The notes beneath the pieces are model-generated. The model was not told the DNA's origin. It did no database searches and saw only the letters and a program-made list of their open reading frames with translations. Below, piece after piece: positions 48,347 through 60,010 of a stretch of DNA of 64,000 bases. Source of the DNA: Alisma plantago-aquatica (Eukaryota; Streptophyta; Magnoliopsida; Alismatales; Alismataceae); assembly GCA_963693085.1 (NCBI GenBank), contig OY856410.1, forward strand, positions 1,331,780,304-1,331,844,303, given 5' to 3'. The position numbers were made by a program, and so were the translations under genes. Position 1 is the stretch's first letter. Every line of letters begins with the position of its first letter.

Positions 48347-49624
48347 TATTGGTTTCTAGGCTGTCGAGCAGATGGTGTGGATTGATCAGTGGTTGGCCTA
48401 TCGAGCAGTGGTGAGACATCAATATGACATCAAAGTCGATGGTCTTTCATGGTTACTCACTACGTGCACGCGTCCATGGCTGAAGGTGCTTTGTTCTAAG
48501 GGTTCGTTTGGTTGCATTGAAAACCAACTGATATACTTGCAACTACACAAAATTTTCAACTCCTTTAGTTTGATTGGACGTAGCTCCAACACACACTGTG
48601 AAAACCACCTGCAGCATGCAGTTCAACTGTACTACAAATATGAAAAACGGACCGCAGGCAAATTGGACGCGGTTCCATCTCCAGAATATCTGACGCTGCA
48701 GAATGTCTTCGCTACCCTCAGATTCTAAGTGAAATCAGACTTTACTGTCACAGAATAAGATCTTTTTGAAAAGGGTAAAAATGACTGAATAGCATGCATC
48801 TGATATAATCTGCTATAGAAATGCATGAACTGCACGGAACAAAATGAAAACGCATCAAATTGCTGAGTTCTATTTACTTAGAACCAAACATATACGTTTC
48901 CATTCGACTCCTCTCATTCAATATCCTGTTTTTCAACTCCTTAAGTTGGTTGGTTTTATCTCCAACCAAATTAACCCTAACGTGACTCTCGTGCTCACTT
49001 ACATGAGAAATATCATGGGCGGATGATTAGTTATCAAGATGAGGTAAACAGCAACGCCAACAAATATTAACAACGTGGACATATACGCAACTTTGACTCC
49101 ACGCTACGGTTGGCAAATTGGCCAGCATTAAAGTTTATACTAATCACTTTCTTTTTGGTAGATTCATCGTAACTTCCAATTACAGTCAGCCAACAATACT
49201 TTACCGTATTCAATGCTCTTCAAAACAATGCATACGGTTGCCTTGATCACATTTAAATGATAGAATGGAAACATGCTCAATTAACGCATTGCCTTAATTC
49301 ATCTTGTTAATCTTTTTTCATATGGTTCGCTTACATTCTTTATTGCACTTTTAAATTCAATCAAAAAGTTTGGTTAAAGTTTGCATCTTTCTATCGTGGA
49401 CAAATACTTTAATGAGTTTTTATATTTTCCAAACAATGTAAAATTATTGTCTTATTTCCTTTGCATGTCTGCAAATTAGAAAATACAATAATTAAACAAT
49501 TAAATTAAAAATGGCAAATTATGAAAAGACTAAGAATTAGACAATTAGAGGCATATCAGGGGTAATAATGGTATAAAATCTAAGGTAAAATGCATAGTAA
49601 TATTGCATAAATTTGAGTGTTATC
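48347..49624. other. Decayed sequence, no gene supported
   Basis: A 118-codon plus-strand frame at 48372-48728 has no recognisable domain and a composition unlike a conserved protein. A partial direct repeat is visible (TTTTCAACTCCTT.AGTT near 48556 and 48932). GGGTTCGTTTGGTTG at about 48500 resembles a Tourist-type MITE end, but I cannot find a matching inverted partner. The part from about 49500 to 49624 may be the start of an LTR read on the minus strand. Confidence 0.3.
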
Positions 49625-49664
49625 AGCCACCTCAAGTTTATAATTTGCTTGTCCTCAAGCAAGA
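49625..49664 (-). mobile_element. 3' end of an OTA-type (Tat/Athila-like) gypsy element, minus strand
   Basis: Read on the minus strand, TTGCTTGAGGACAAGCAA, then AAACTTGAGGTGG, then TGATAACACTC form the usual 3' UTR, purine tract and LTR start of plant OTA gypsy elements. The LTR would extend to lower coordinates and the interior to higher ones. Neither far end is identifiable, so only this junction is annotated. Confidence 0.55.
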
Positions 49665-52018
49665 TTCAAACTCAAATATTCTAAATAACATCTAAATTGA
49701 GTCTAACAATACAAACTAAGATTGGGAAAAAATGATTTACAAGTTGTCCATGATATGCTATGATAGAATGAACCTCCACCTTACAAACAAACCTGCCAAT
49801 GTAAGATTAGAGAACTACCATGCATGTTTAAGTGACATCACTACAGTCCAACAAGACTCGGAGAGATGTAAACCATATATATAAGTATTAAAGTACAATC
49901 ACTTAGGAAGTTAACAAAAATAATGGATGCAAGTAACAAATTGTCATTAAATTTTTTTGTAAACCAATCAAGTACAACACACTTCCCATTTATTCGTCTC
50001 TTAATGCAAAAATAAAGGAAAAAAGACTCTAATAACTCGTGAGGTTCCGGATCTACGTCAAGCTGATCCTAGTAAAGAACAACATCCCTGCAATCCAAAC
50101 TAGTGCTCAAACTAACTCTGCTATTGTGAAAGTCCCATTAGTCTCATAGGGGTTCCTAAAAAAGCTCTCTAATGAGATTTTGGTTACACTTCCAGGCACA
50201 ACATACTCGAGTTTGTGAGCACAGTCATACACCCATTGGGCATCAACCTTAACTCTCCTAAAAAAGAAAATATAAATCACTTACAATTTTATTCACTCTC
50301 AGGCTTTTAAGACTGCATTCTAATTAATTGGTCATGGGTGTTAGCTATTTTTAGGATTGTTTACTTTTATAGAAAATGAAAATATTTTTGGAATTTTTGG
50401 GCGGCCAAGCTTCTTTTGTTTACTTTTATTTTTTATTTTTGACTCAATCTAATGTGGAAAAGTATGAAGACCATCATAGTAAAAAATCCATCTTAATTAA
50501 ACTCTAAACTCATCATCGCTCACTCAAACCTTAGTGAAGATTTTTATACGGTATAAAGAAATCATTAGAATATTGTTAAATCTATGAAAACACCACAATG
50601 AGTTTTGATCTTACACTTCGAATAAAAACCTTAGGTTCATCTTTCATAATAGGAAATAGGCGAACACGTAATTTTAAACTATGGGTAGCAATGAGTAATC
50701 TTAGAATCCATTACCAAACTAGTAGTATGGAGTCAATAAGATGAATGAAGCTGAAGGTCAAGCAAATCTAATAACGGTGGGGTAATTTTACAAGATCAAC
50801 ATAAAACCTGTCATTCATACCAACATAGCCACAATTGCAAAAACCAAAAATTATGCAATAAAGTCCTAAAGAATGTATAAATGAAAGATAAAGATAGAAG
50901 AGATAGAAGGGCATACTGTCCTATCTCCAAGCTAAAAAAAATTCTCATCGTCGAGCAAATGTAAGCTTACGATAGTAGAAATTTCATGCAATGTAGTCAT
51001 CTATCTCCTAAACGAAAGAGGGTCTCCCAACAATACCTAAAATTGGACCCCAAATCTTAAGTTTTGTGAGCTAGGTCACTTGTGTCTTGCATATTGGATT
51101 CATCATGTATGGGTACAATGTAAAGAGTGGTGGATCTTTCCAAGTCTAAAATAGGACAATAAAGTTCAAGGGCTTGGTGACTTCATCTTCAACTGATCAA
51201 AAAATGAATTCCTTCGCATAACATCCTCAAGATATCCTTCAAAGTAAGGATCTTCAAAGTCGATCCCCAAGATGTTAACACATGATGTGATTGAGGTAAG
51301 GGTTTCAAATTTGATGAATAATTATGTTCTTCACCCATCTTCTCAAGGTTTGAGATTGGATCGCTTTCGGTATACCCAAGTTGAATATGGGACATCTAAA
51401 CAACTTCTATACATGGGTCAATCTAAGGTGAATCAAGTTGTGAATCCTTCATCCCAAGCTTGTCATTGAATAAGGGGTAGTATGTTTCTATGAGTTGAAA
51501 TTGTGTTCTTAAAGTTTCTCAAAACTACATCCCTCATATTATCATCACCCTCCAAGGGTGGTGAAGTGGAAGTATAAAATGAGTGGTCATCACCTTCCCA
51601 AAATGTGTAGTACTCGTCACCTCATCATATAAATTGTTCCAGTCGAAATCAGATGGTACATTAGTAACAAAACGATAATCATAAACACGTAGAGTGTCAC
51701 TCTAAGTTGTTACTACTTGAAACGGTGGGCTAGAGGGCTTTTTACATGAAGTTGATGTTTCTCCTTGAATCTGGGCCACTCTCTGCAGTACCCATCATTT
51801 GATGAAAGGACTATTATTTACTTTGTGGATCACATGGGTTCAAAATGCCAAAATGTTTCTATCTTTTAACATGTATCATTTTACTCTTATAACATTTAAG
51901 AAAACTGCTAAGATGTGTAGGGCTACTGTTATAAATAAGTTCAATGAAAATGAGTGCATCACATGCTCACCTCTCTTAATGCGTGTCTGACAACCAGTTG
52001 TTGATGGTTTCCATATAT
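49665..52018. other. Decayed sequence, no gene supported
   Basis: Probably degraded interior of the minus-strand element at 49625. A 49-codon minus-strand frame near 50110-50260 (contains VDAQWVYDCAHKLEYVVPGS) looks protein-like and follows a TTTTTTAG acceptor-like sequence, but I do not recognise it. Plus-strand frames at 51272 and 51799 are short and unrecognised. Confidence 0.3.
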
Positions 52019-54476
52019 GTGGATGGCAGTTTGATGTTGGACATGACGGGTTTTACAGGAAACCCAACAGACATTTTGTAGGTGGACAACAAGCTGCAAT
52101 TAATGCAAGTAGTGATATAAAATAATGGTGAAAACAAGAATTGTTGGAGGAAAATAGTCTGAGTGGTTCACGCAGTACTATGTGAGTTAATACATGTCAT
52201 GATGGCTTTATTGTATCATTTAATACATGCAATGGCACTTTTATAAGTAAAATTATAGAAATTTCTAGAGGAAAAACATTGTTGTGGATTATTTTAGAGG
52301 GGAGTGGCAATTGGTGGGAAACAGATAGATGAGGGAGTGCATTACTATCTCTTCTTGTTGTTGTTCTTATAGAACACCTCATTGTTGTTACTATTATTTG
52401 GGCACAACTAATTCATACTCCTCATTTCCTCCTCCACATCCTCATTAACTCTTTGTCCTCATCATCATTGTTAACTCCTCCACCATATTTATTACTAGGA
52501 TATAGCTTGCTTCCGCATAACTCTCAAGTAGGTATATTATAACTTCTACATGTTCTTCCTCTTGAAAATCTTCCACCGTATGAGCTTTGTGTTGATGGTG
52601 GTTTGACGTCGAGCGTGACTGGTTTTGTAGGAATACCAACAAGCATTTTGTAGGTGGACAACGGGATGCAACTAATGCAAGAAGTGACATAAAATATGGG
52701 GGGGTGAGAATTGTTGGAGGGAAATGAGCTGAGTGGTTCATGCCAATATTTTGCAAGTTAATGCATGTCATGATGACTTCACTAAGAATTTAATACATGC
52801 AATGACACTTTTAAGACGGAAATTATGGAATGTCTAGAGAGAAATGTCATTGGGGTCGATTTTAGGAGAGGATGAGGGGCAATTGGTGGGAAAAAATGCT
52901 TGAGGGAGTGTATTAGCATATATTCTTGTAGTTGTTCTTGGAGAATACCTCATTGTTGTTACTATTATTTGAGAACAACTAATCTATCTTCCTCATTAAC
53001 TCCACTTCATCCTCATTAACTCCTCATCCTCATTAACACGTCCATCTGATTTATTACTAGGATATAGCTTGCTTTATAATGAACTCTCAAGTAGGTATGT
53101 TGTATGTTGTACGCGTTCTTCCTCTTGAAAATATTTCACCGTGCGGGTCCTGTGTGGATGGTGGGTTGACGTTGAGCGTGATTGGTTTTGTAGGAAGCCC
53201 AACATGCATTTTGCAAGAGGACAATAGGCTGCAATTAATGCATCCAACGACATAAAATAGGGGGGAATGGGATTTTCTGGAGGGAAACATACTAAGTGGT
53301 TCACACCAGTCCTATACAAATTCATACTGTGATAGCTTTTGTTGTAGCATCTAATGCATGAAATGACACTTTTAAGAGGGAAATTATAGGAATTGTTGGA
53401 GGGAAATGCTATTGAGGGTGATTTTAAGAGGGATGGAAAATTGATGGGATATAGATTTTTGAGGGAGCACAATAATATATTTTATTCTTGTTTTTCTTAG
53501 ATAACACCTCATTGTCGATAATGTAATTTGAGAACAACTAATCTTTCCTCCCGATCGACTCCTCCTCATCCTCATTAACTCCACCTCCTCATCCTCATTA
53601 ACTCCTCCTCCTCATTTAATACTGGGATATAGCTTTCTTCTGAATGAACTCTCAAGTAGGTATGTTTTACCTTGTATATGTTCTTTTGCTTGAAAATCTT
53701 CCACCAAGAGGGCTACGCATGGATGGCGATTTGACATTGAGCGTGACTGGTTTTTTAGGTATCCTAGTAGGCCTTTTGTAAGCATATAGTAGGCTGCAAT
53801 TAATGCAAGAAGTGACATAAAATAATGGGGGGAATCAGGGAATTGCTGGAGGGAAATGGGTTGAGTAGTTCATGCCCGGGAATTGAGAATTGCTGGAGGG
53901 AAATGGGTTGAGTGGTTCATGTCAATACTGTGTGAGTTAATTTCATGTGATGACGGCTTTGTTGTGGCATTTAATGCAAGCAATGCCACTTTTAAGAGGG
54001 AAATTATATCAATTTTTGGTGGGAAATATCATTGAGGATAATTTATGGGGGGATGTGCAATTGGTAGTAAACAGATGTTTGAGGGAGTGCATTAGTATTT
54101 TTTTTCTTCTTATTTCTCTTAGAGAACACCTCATTGTTGTTATTGTTTTTTGGGAACAACTAGTATTTCCTTCTCATTAACTCCTACTCATCCTCATTAA
54201 CTCCTCCTCATCATCATTAATTACTCCTCATTTGTTACTCAGATATAACTTACGTCTTGATGGACTCTCAAGTAGATATATTGTACCTTCTATGTATTCT
54301 TTGTCTTGAAAATCTTCCATTGTGCGGGCCTGTCAAGATGGTAATTTGACACTGAGCATTACTGGTTTTACAGGAAGCCCAGTAAGCATTTTTTAGGCAG
54401 ACAATAGGTTGCGATTAATACAAACAGTGACATAATATAGGGGGAACAAGAATTACTGGAGGGAAATGGGACAAGT

Positions 54477-54768
54477 AGTAACATCCCAGGATTTGAAGCC
54501 TCATATAAGTTAATCTTAAAAATAATGATTGGACTACTCATATCACCAAGGTGCGCCTCTTTTTTAGGGAATCCATCACTAAAGAACTCTATAGTTAAGC
54601 GTGCTCAAATTTTGGTAGTACTAGGATAGGTGACCAGTTAGGAAGTTGATTCTGGCTTGTGCGTGAGTGAAGACAAAGCACAAAGTTAATGTTAGTGGGG
54701 ATATGTGGGGCTAGTCATCATTCTTGATACTCTACTACAACCTTGGACCGTGGGCACGACCCATTATA
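54477..54768 (+). repeat. Cassandra 5' LTR
   Basis: It starts AGTAACATCCC (first T mutated) and ends TTATA where the sister ends TTACA. Confidence 0.85.
54568..54646 (+). ncRNA. 5S-rRNA-like segment in Cassandra 5' LTR
   Basis: GTTAAGCGTGCT (54594-54605) and AGTACTAGGATAGGTGACC (54617-54635) match the internal pol III promoter region of plant 5S rRNA at correct spacing, with substitutions. It is not a functional ribosomal gene; in this family the segment is part of the LTR. Confidence 0.8.
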
Positions 54769-54770
54769 AA

Positions 54771-54782
54771 TGGTATTAGAGC
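54771..54782 (+). other. Cassandra primer-binding site
   Basis: TGGTATTAGAGC, one mismatch to the initiator Met-tRNA PBS, two bases after the LTR. Confidence 0.8.
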
Positions 54783-55019
54783 CACAACCCCTCCTGTAGG
54801 TGGGTCCCACATGGGCATGTGGCATGCCACTCTTGAGTCATGTGATCCATATATGTTGGAAAGGGTTGTACATGGTGATGTAGCCACCCTTGCACTGGTA
54901 TTATGTGATCGGGAGTTGGGTGTCCATGGGTCATTCTGGGTCTCCATTGAAATGATGAAATATTATGAGGCCATAGAGTTGAGCCTTGATGAGGATGTCA
55001 AGAGTCTAAGTGGGTGGAT

Positions 55020-55313
55020 TGTAATATCCCAGGATTTGAGGGCTCGGTTAAGATGATCTTAAAAAGAATGATTGGACTACCCATATAACCAAGGCACACC
55101 TCCTTTTCAGGGAACTTATCACTAAAGTACTCCATAGTGAAGTGTGCTCAACTTGGAGTAGTATTAGGATGGGTGATCAGTCAGGAATTTGATCTTGGCT
55201 TGCCTGTGAGTGAGGAAAAAGCATGCAGTTAAGGCTAGTGGTGAGCTGTGCAACTAGTCATCATTCTTGAAACTCTACTAGAACCTTGGGAACTGGGCCC
55301 ATGTCTTTACACG
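55020..55313 (+). repeat. Cassandra 3' LTR
   Basis: It runs from TGTAATATCCC to TTACA. It is strongly diverged from the 5' LTR by substitutions, so the insertion is old. Confidence 0.85.
55110..55188 (+). ncRNA. 5S-rRNA-like segment in Cassandra 3' LTR
   Basis: It corresponds to 54568-54646. AGTAGTATTAGGATGGGTGA (55158-55177) keeps the 5S control-region order, more decayed than in the 5' LTR. Confidence 0.75.
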
Positions 55314-55908
55314 AGTGGTTCCCGCTGATATTGTGCGAGTTAATGCATGTTGTGATGGCTTTGTTGTAGCATTTAATGCATGCAATGACATTTTATAGAG
55401 GGAAATTATAGGAATTACTGGAGGGAAATGTTGCTGAGGATGGTTTTAGGGGAGGGTGATGTGGTAATTGGTTGTAAGTGGATGTCTGAGGAGTTCGTTA
55501 GTATTTTTCTTCATGTTGTTCTTGGAGAACACCTCATTCCTATTATATTCTTTGAGAACAACTAATCCTTCTTCCTCATTAGATTCTCCACATCCTCATT
55601 AATTAACTCTTCCTCCTCATCCTCATTAACTCCACCTCATTTATTACAGGGACATAACTTACTTCCGAATGGACTCTCAAGTAGGTATGTTGTACATTCA
55701 TGCTTGAAACATTCAGGTTGTACATTCATGCATGTAGTCCTCCTTCCTTCTCATTAACTCCTCCATTTTCTATTTGAAATTTGAAGTAGATGTTGAATTG
55801 GATATGATTATGAAGAAACTTATTCTGAGGAGCAGAGTAATCATGTCAATATTGAAGAAGATTTTCAAGTGGAAGAATACGTAGACAAAGTACACAATGA
55901 TGAACATT

Positions 55909-56200
55909 CACTACAAAAAAATGGTCTTTAACTATAAAAAAAATTGTAGCAAAAACCCCATATATTGTAGCTAAAGGATTTAACTACATATTTCTTTACA
56001 CATCCAAATTGTAGTATATGCTTGTATAGCTAAAGGCTTTAACTATATTTTTCAAATATGTAATTAGATAATCCATTCACTACAAATTCATATGTATCCA
56101 GAAGCGTAGCTAGATATTGTCCTTACATATTTAAATATAAGTATAATCATAGCTAAATGTATGACTACAATTGCATATATAGTTAGTATGTAGCAAAAAC
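55909..56200 (+). mobile_element. CACTA (En/Spm) terminus with subterminal repeats
   Basis: CACTACAAAAAAATGG starts at 55909, the typical plant CACTA end. It is followed by subterminal words in both orientations: TTGTAGC, TAGCTAAAGG and CTTTAACTA. The three bases before it (ATT) would be the duplication. I find no matching inverted end in the rest of the window, so the element is either truncated by the LTR at 59383 or its other end lies outside. Confidence 0.7.
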
Positions 56201-56344
56201 ATGAAGTTAATACATTTTATATGTATTTAGTGTGTAGGGAAAGGCAACAGTTACTATATACATATATATGTAGTTGACTATGCATCTTGATACATATGTA
56301 GTGTCATTTAGTACACATACATATATGCTTATCTTGATTATATA

Positions 56345-56347
<3 letters not shown>

Positions 56348-56388
<41 letters not shown>
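56348..56388. repeat. (AT)n microsatellite
   Basis: An alternating AT run of about 41 nt inside the presumed CACTA element. Confidence 0.95.
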
Positions 56389-56391
<3 letters not shown>

Positions 56392-56770
56392 TAATTTGTT
56401 AGTACATAAGCTCTTTTAGTAACAAACTAGTAGTATTTAGAGAAAGTCATTCTCATTATGCCAACAATCTTACTTTCATTTATAATGAAGCGTTGAATGT
56501 ACATGGGGAGGACGTATACCTTGCTCCTATTACACAATGTGTACAAAGAAAAGTATATACATATATCAATGATTCAGTGGTCTACTAACATATTTGCAAA
56601 AGAGTTGTGTCTTTCTCGGCCAGTTTTAACATCCTTATTGTCTTCTTCTTTTGTTCGAGCTCTTGTTGTGCATCCTTATCTCTGGAGTTCATACACAATC
56701 TAGAATCCTGAGAAGCTTCCTTTATGGACTCTCTTTCAGTGAATAGTAGTCCATTGTCACTTATTTTGTT

Positions 56771-58802
56771 CTATTTATATTTCAAAATGCTTGGATCAAC
56801 ATGTCTTTGGTGCAACTGGATGGAAGGATGACTTCTAAACATAGATGAAGATATGTCGTCAAATGGTTGGGATTTATCAAGATAGGTAGTGATTTCTGAA
56901 TTGGCAAAAGTAGGAACCTTAAAATCCTCATCATCATCTAAACTCTTACTGGAACTATTAAGATTAGAAAAATACCTAGCTAGTAGCAGACTAGAACCAA
57001 AATCTAGAGCAGCAAGTTGTGAATGCTCTAGGCATGCATGCCGTCTTTTAGTCACAATTGAAGAACTTTTTCTCTCTGGATACATTGAAAATGTATTGAT
57101 ACTCTTCTTGTAGGAAGCATACATATGAGTCTCGTCTGCTGAAAGATCAATTCATGTGGATGGTTGATAATATAGAGATACAACTGTGTATGTATCAGGT
57201 TAGTTATCACAATTTACAAGTACTATTCTAGTCTAAAGATGCATTGCAATAATTCTACAATGTAGCAGAGATGACAAAAATATGTTAGATCTAGCACAAA
57301 TTATCTGGAGAAGATGGAATTTGCCTTAGATTACACTCTTATTTTCCAATGGAACATTGAGCCTTTCATCTATTCCCTTTTTGGATAAGCAAGCTCAAAT
57401 TGGAGTCTTCATTCATGATTTATTTAGCAGCCAAAAGAGATCAAAAGCAGGTCACAAAGAAACTTTGAACAAAAAGGGCAACGAATAGAATAAAAACTGG
57501 TTCTACTCAAACCACCATGGCAACATGAAGGTTTAACCATGCAGCAAAAAAAAGGAGACAAATATAGACCATATTCTTCAAGAACTATTAGCTCAACATC
57601 TTATTGAGTGAATTTCACATTGAATTCAAGCAAAAAAAAACTGACTAGAGTGGTTTTGTAAGAACTTGGTGAAAAAGGATCGGATACTTTGCAATATAGA
57701 GGAAAAATGTTACTGCCTGTGAAAACTTCTTTACCCATAATGCAATTTCTAGATGCATAAAATTGTATCATAGTTGGACTTACCTAGTATGACCAGAAAA
57801 TTAGGTCCAAACACCAGTAAATTCTTTTGATGCAGTCTCTGCATAAAAGAAAGATATGAAGCTCCTTCTCAGCACATTGATGAAGACTTTCAAGTCCAGA
57901 GTATGCCTCATCTGAAAAAAAATCGTACAAGATATGTACTCACCAAATCTAACCATGGATCAAAAGAATAAATTATATACCTTGTATATACTTCAAATAT
58001 TGTCTCATGCCAGTGATATCCATAAGTGTGTGTCCATTTTAATACCCTCCAACACTCGACAATTTGAATGGACATTACATGTAAAGTAACAAAGTTATAG
58101 GTCTGCACGAATTTGACTATTTTGGACAAAAAATATGAGAGAAGAAATGATGACCAAATGCATAAAGATGCAAGCATGTCACCAAAATTTTACTTGTATC
58201 ATATTTAGGTTGTGATTCAGACGTGCATTGGTTATTGTCCAACTTCTCAAGCTGCAAACTTCAATAATCAACATTACAACCATAATTAGCTCATATATTA
58301 AGAGGAAACCTCCAAAACCTATTTCTTTAACACATACCAGTGATTGGAACAATGATAGATGAACAGAGACAAGTTGCTCTTTTGATGTGGTTGACGCTTC
58401 AGAATTTGTGGGAGAAAAAGAAGATGATGATGTTACAAAAATAGAAAAAGATGTTTCTGTCAGTAATGTTGAATATCATTATTGTAGTTTTTTCATTTAT
58501 ACATGCTTCCACCATTGAAAGAATTGCATGTTAGAAAAAGGAAGGTGTTTTTTATTATTAGCTACTTAGTAGGCACATCACTAGTTTAAAGAGAGATAGA
58601 AAGATATAAAGTAGTACATGTTTCAAACATGACATGTTATGTCATACTAACTTGGTCTCTTGAAATTCTCACTATTCATATGAGGACCATAGAGCCTCAA
58701 TTTTGGAGGGGCATTGGACTCCCATATATATTGGATCACATGTTTTCCTTTTTCATCAGCTAATTTGGTGCTCCCGACCTGGCTGTAAGCTAGTATCTCG
58801 AA
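56771..58802 (-). pseudogene. Spliced gene fragment of unknown function, minus strand
   Basis: Predicted exons on the minus strand are 58802-58652, 58456-58338, 58251-58194, one starting at 57911, 57838-57784, and a last one 57138-56771 ending in TAG. The first three introns have GT/AG ends and all three junctions keep one open frame of more than 120 codons, starting FEILAYSQVGSTKLADEKGK and including LEKLDNNQCTSESQPKYDT. Between 57911 and 57784 the frame breaks: either a frameshift or a lost donor. The last exon is 119 codons and acidic/serine-rich (SSKSLDDDEDFKVP). I do not recognise the protein. Its place beyond a CACTA end suggests a captured host gene or an unfamiliar element gene. The 5' end is not found and may have been cut off by the LTR at 59383. 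Confidence 0.5.
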
Positions 58803-59382
58803 CTGACAAAATGAAATGTTTAAGTGGGATATGAATGTAGTTTATAATTTTTGTTTAGGCATACAAGGCTGGTAATTATATTATATTTGTACTTAAATAG
58901 TACTTTCCTTTACAGAAAAAATAGCTAAGTCATATATTATACGATTGTGTATCCTAGTTCTGTAGCTGCTAAAACAAGAACCTCTATTTATAGGCCATAT
59001 ATCATCTCTATAGGTGTCATTAATGAAATTTGTTTATAAAAAGAAAAGGTAGAATTATACACTGTCTCTAGTTCTGAAAATTACACAAGAAATGGGTAAA
59101 ACAACCAGAAGCTCTTGTCATTGTCAAAGTTGAAAAAATGAAAGGATGTGAAACATTGATTCTTACTATTGGAATAACTACTAGTTGTTCAGTCTATTAC
59201 CAACTTACTACAGTTTGCAGAGACAAAATGATAACCACTGATGTTGTTCAATTCAAAATTTCAAATCTGAGTTAAAAAATGCAATAGTAACCATCAGGGC
59301 TTCCAAACCTACAGCGCAGTCGTGGGCATGGGTTCAATGCGTGAAACACAAAAGAACACAGAAGACTTCTTCTTGGAAAAGT
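58803..59382. other. Sequence between gene fragment and minus-strand LTR
   Basis: No further exon is convincing. A 36-codon minus-strand open stretch abuts the LTR at 59382 but has no support. AAAGT (59378-59382) would be the target-site duplication of the adjoining retroelement. Confidence 0.3.
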
Positions 59383-59872
59383 TGTAACGACCCCATCTCC
59401 CGGTAACCCCCAATTAAGGGAGACTCGAAGGTCAGAGCCGTTATTCAATTAACAGGATCAAAGGTTCGACAAATAATCAATAATAATTATGAAATTATAC
59501 TAACTAACTGGAATTTGGTATAAAAATAAAACTTTACTTACCTTTGAAAACTTTGGAAATCTATCTATCCATGTCTTGAATTATTCTATCTAATCCTCCT
59601 TGCACTTTATTTCTTATTTCCACGATGTGTCACTTTACTATTTGTTCTTTCAATTGTTGTTCCTAAAATGTCGACAAACAAAGCGTCGGTCAGTATATCG
59701 AAATATACTGGTATGTGGGAACAACCAAAAACTTGCAAATATGGCTAACAATTTAATAATCATAATCAAATTAATTAACAAGCCAATTAACACTTTTCAG
59801 TATGACATTCTCCACCGCTTTTGCCCTAACCCTGGCATACCCACCTTAGGGTTTCCTTTGCCAATGACTTAA

Positions 59873-60010
59873 GGCCACCTTCTCAATCCCAAGCTTGGTG
59901 CCTGGGGGTCACCACTCATGGTGCCCACTAGTCATGCAATATCATAGGCCACCTTCTCATTCCCGAGCTTGGTGCCTGGGGTCACCACTCAAGGTGTCCA
60001 TTGGTCTACC
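59873..60010 (-). repeat. 74-bp tandem duplication inside the minus-strand LTR
   Basis: GGCCACCTTCTC starts at 59873 and again at 59947. The following AGCTTGGTGCCTGGGG and GTCACCACTCA are shared by both units. Confidence 0.75.

Larger units (their letters stand above)
54472..55318 (+). mobile_element. Cassandra TRIM retrotransposon with target-site duplication
   Basis: LTRs of 292 bp (54477-54768) and 294 bp (55020-55313) flank a 251-bp non-coding interior. Flanking CAAGT (54472-54476) and CGAGT (55314-55318) form a 5-bp duplication with one mismatch. PBS TGGTATTAGAGC (54771-54782) differs by one base from the initiator-Met PBS, and a purine-rich AGTGGGTGGA precedes LTR2. Both LTRs contain 5S-rRNA-like sequence, the hallmark of Cassandra. 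Total 837 bp is within the family range. It has no protein, so it must move in trans. Confidence 0.9.
52019..55700. repeat. Tandem repeat, five monomers of about 565-615 bp, interrupted by Cassandra
   Basis: A shared anchor around GGTTTTGTAGGAA lies at about 52051, 52623, 53186, 53751 and 54366, giving spacings of 572, 563, 565 and 615 bp. Each monomer carries the same order of blocks: the anchor, GCAATTAATGCAAG, GGAGGGAAATG, TTTAATGCATGCAATG, GAGAACACCTCATTG, CTCCTCATCCTCATTAACTC and CTCTCAAGTAGGTATGTTG. Monomers have diverged by substitutions and short indels. A 837-bp Cassandra sits in the last one. Similar minus-strand peptides recur but have no known domain. Confidence 0.85.

Noticed and set aside
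48372..48728. 118-codon plus-strand frame beside the hAT-like MITE
   Set aside because: No recognisable domain, no exon signals, and the surrounding sequence is decayed repeat.
48495..48905. Possible Tourist/PIF-type MITE starting GGGTTCGTTTGGTTG
   Set aside because: The candidate partner (AACCAAACATATAC near 48890) matches poorly and no TAA-type duplication is clear.
54724..55056. 110-codon frame across the Cassandra interior
   Set aside because: Cassandra elements are non-coding, and the frame crosses the PBS and both LTR boundaries.
54568..55188. Genuine 5S rRNA genes
   Set aside because: The 5S-like pieces are diverged, lie inside both LTRs of a Cassandra and are not in a tandem 5S array.
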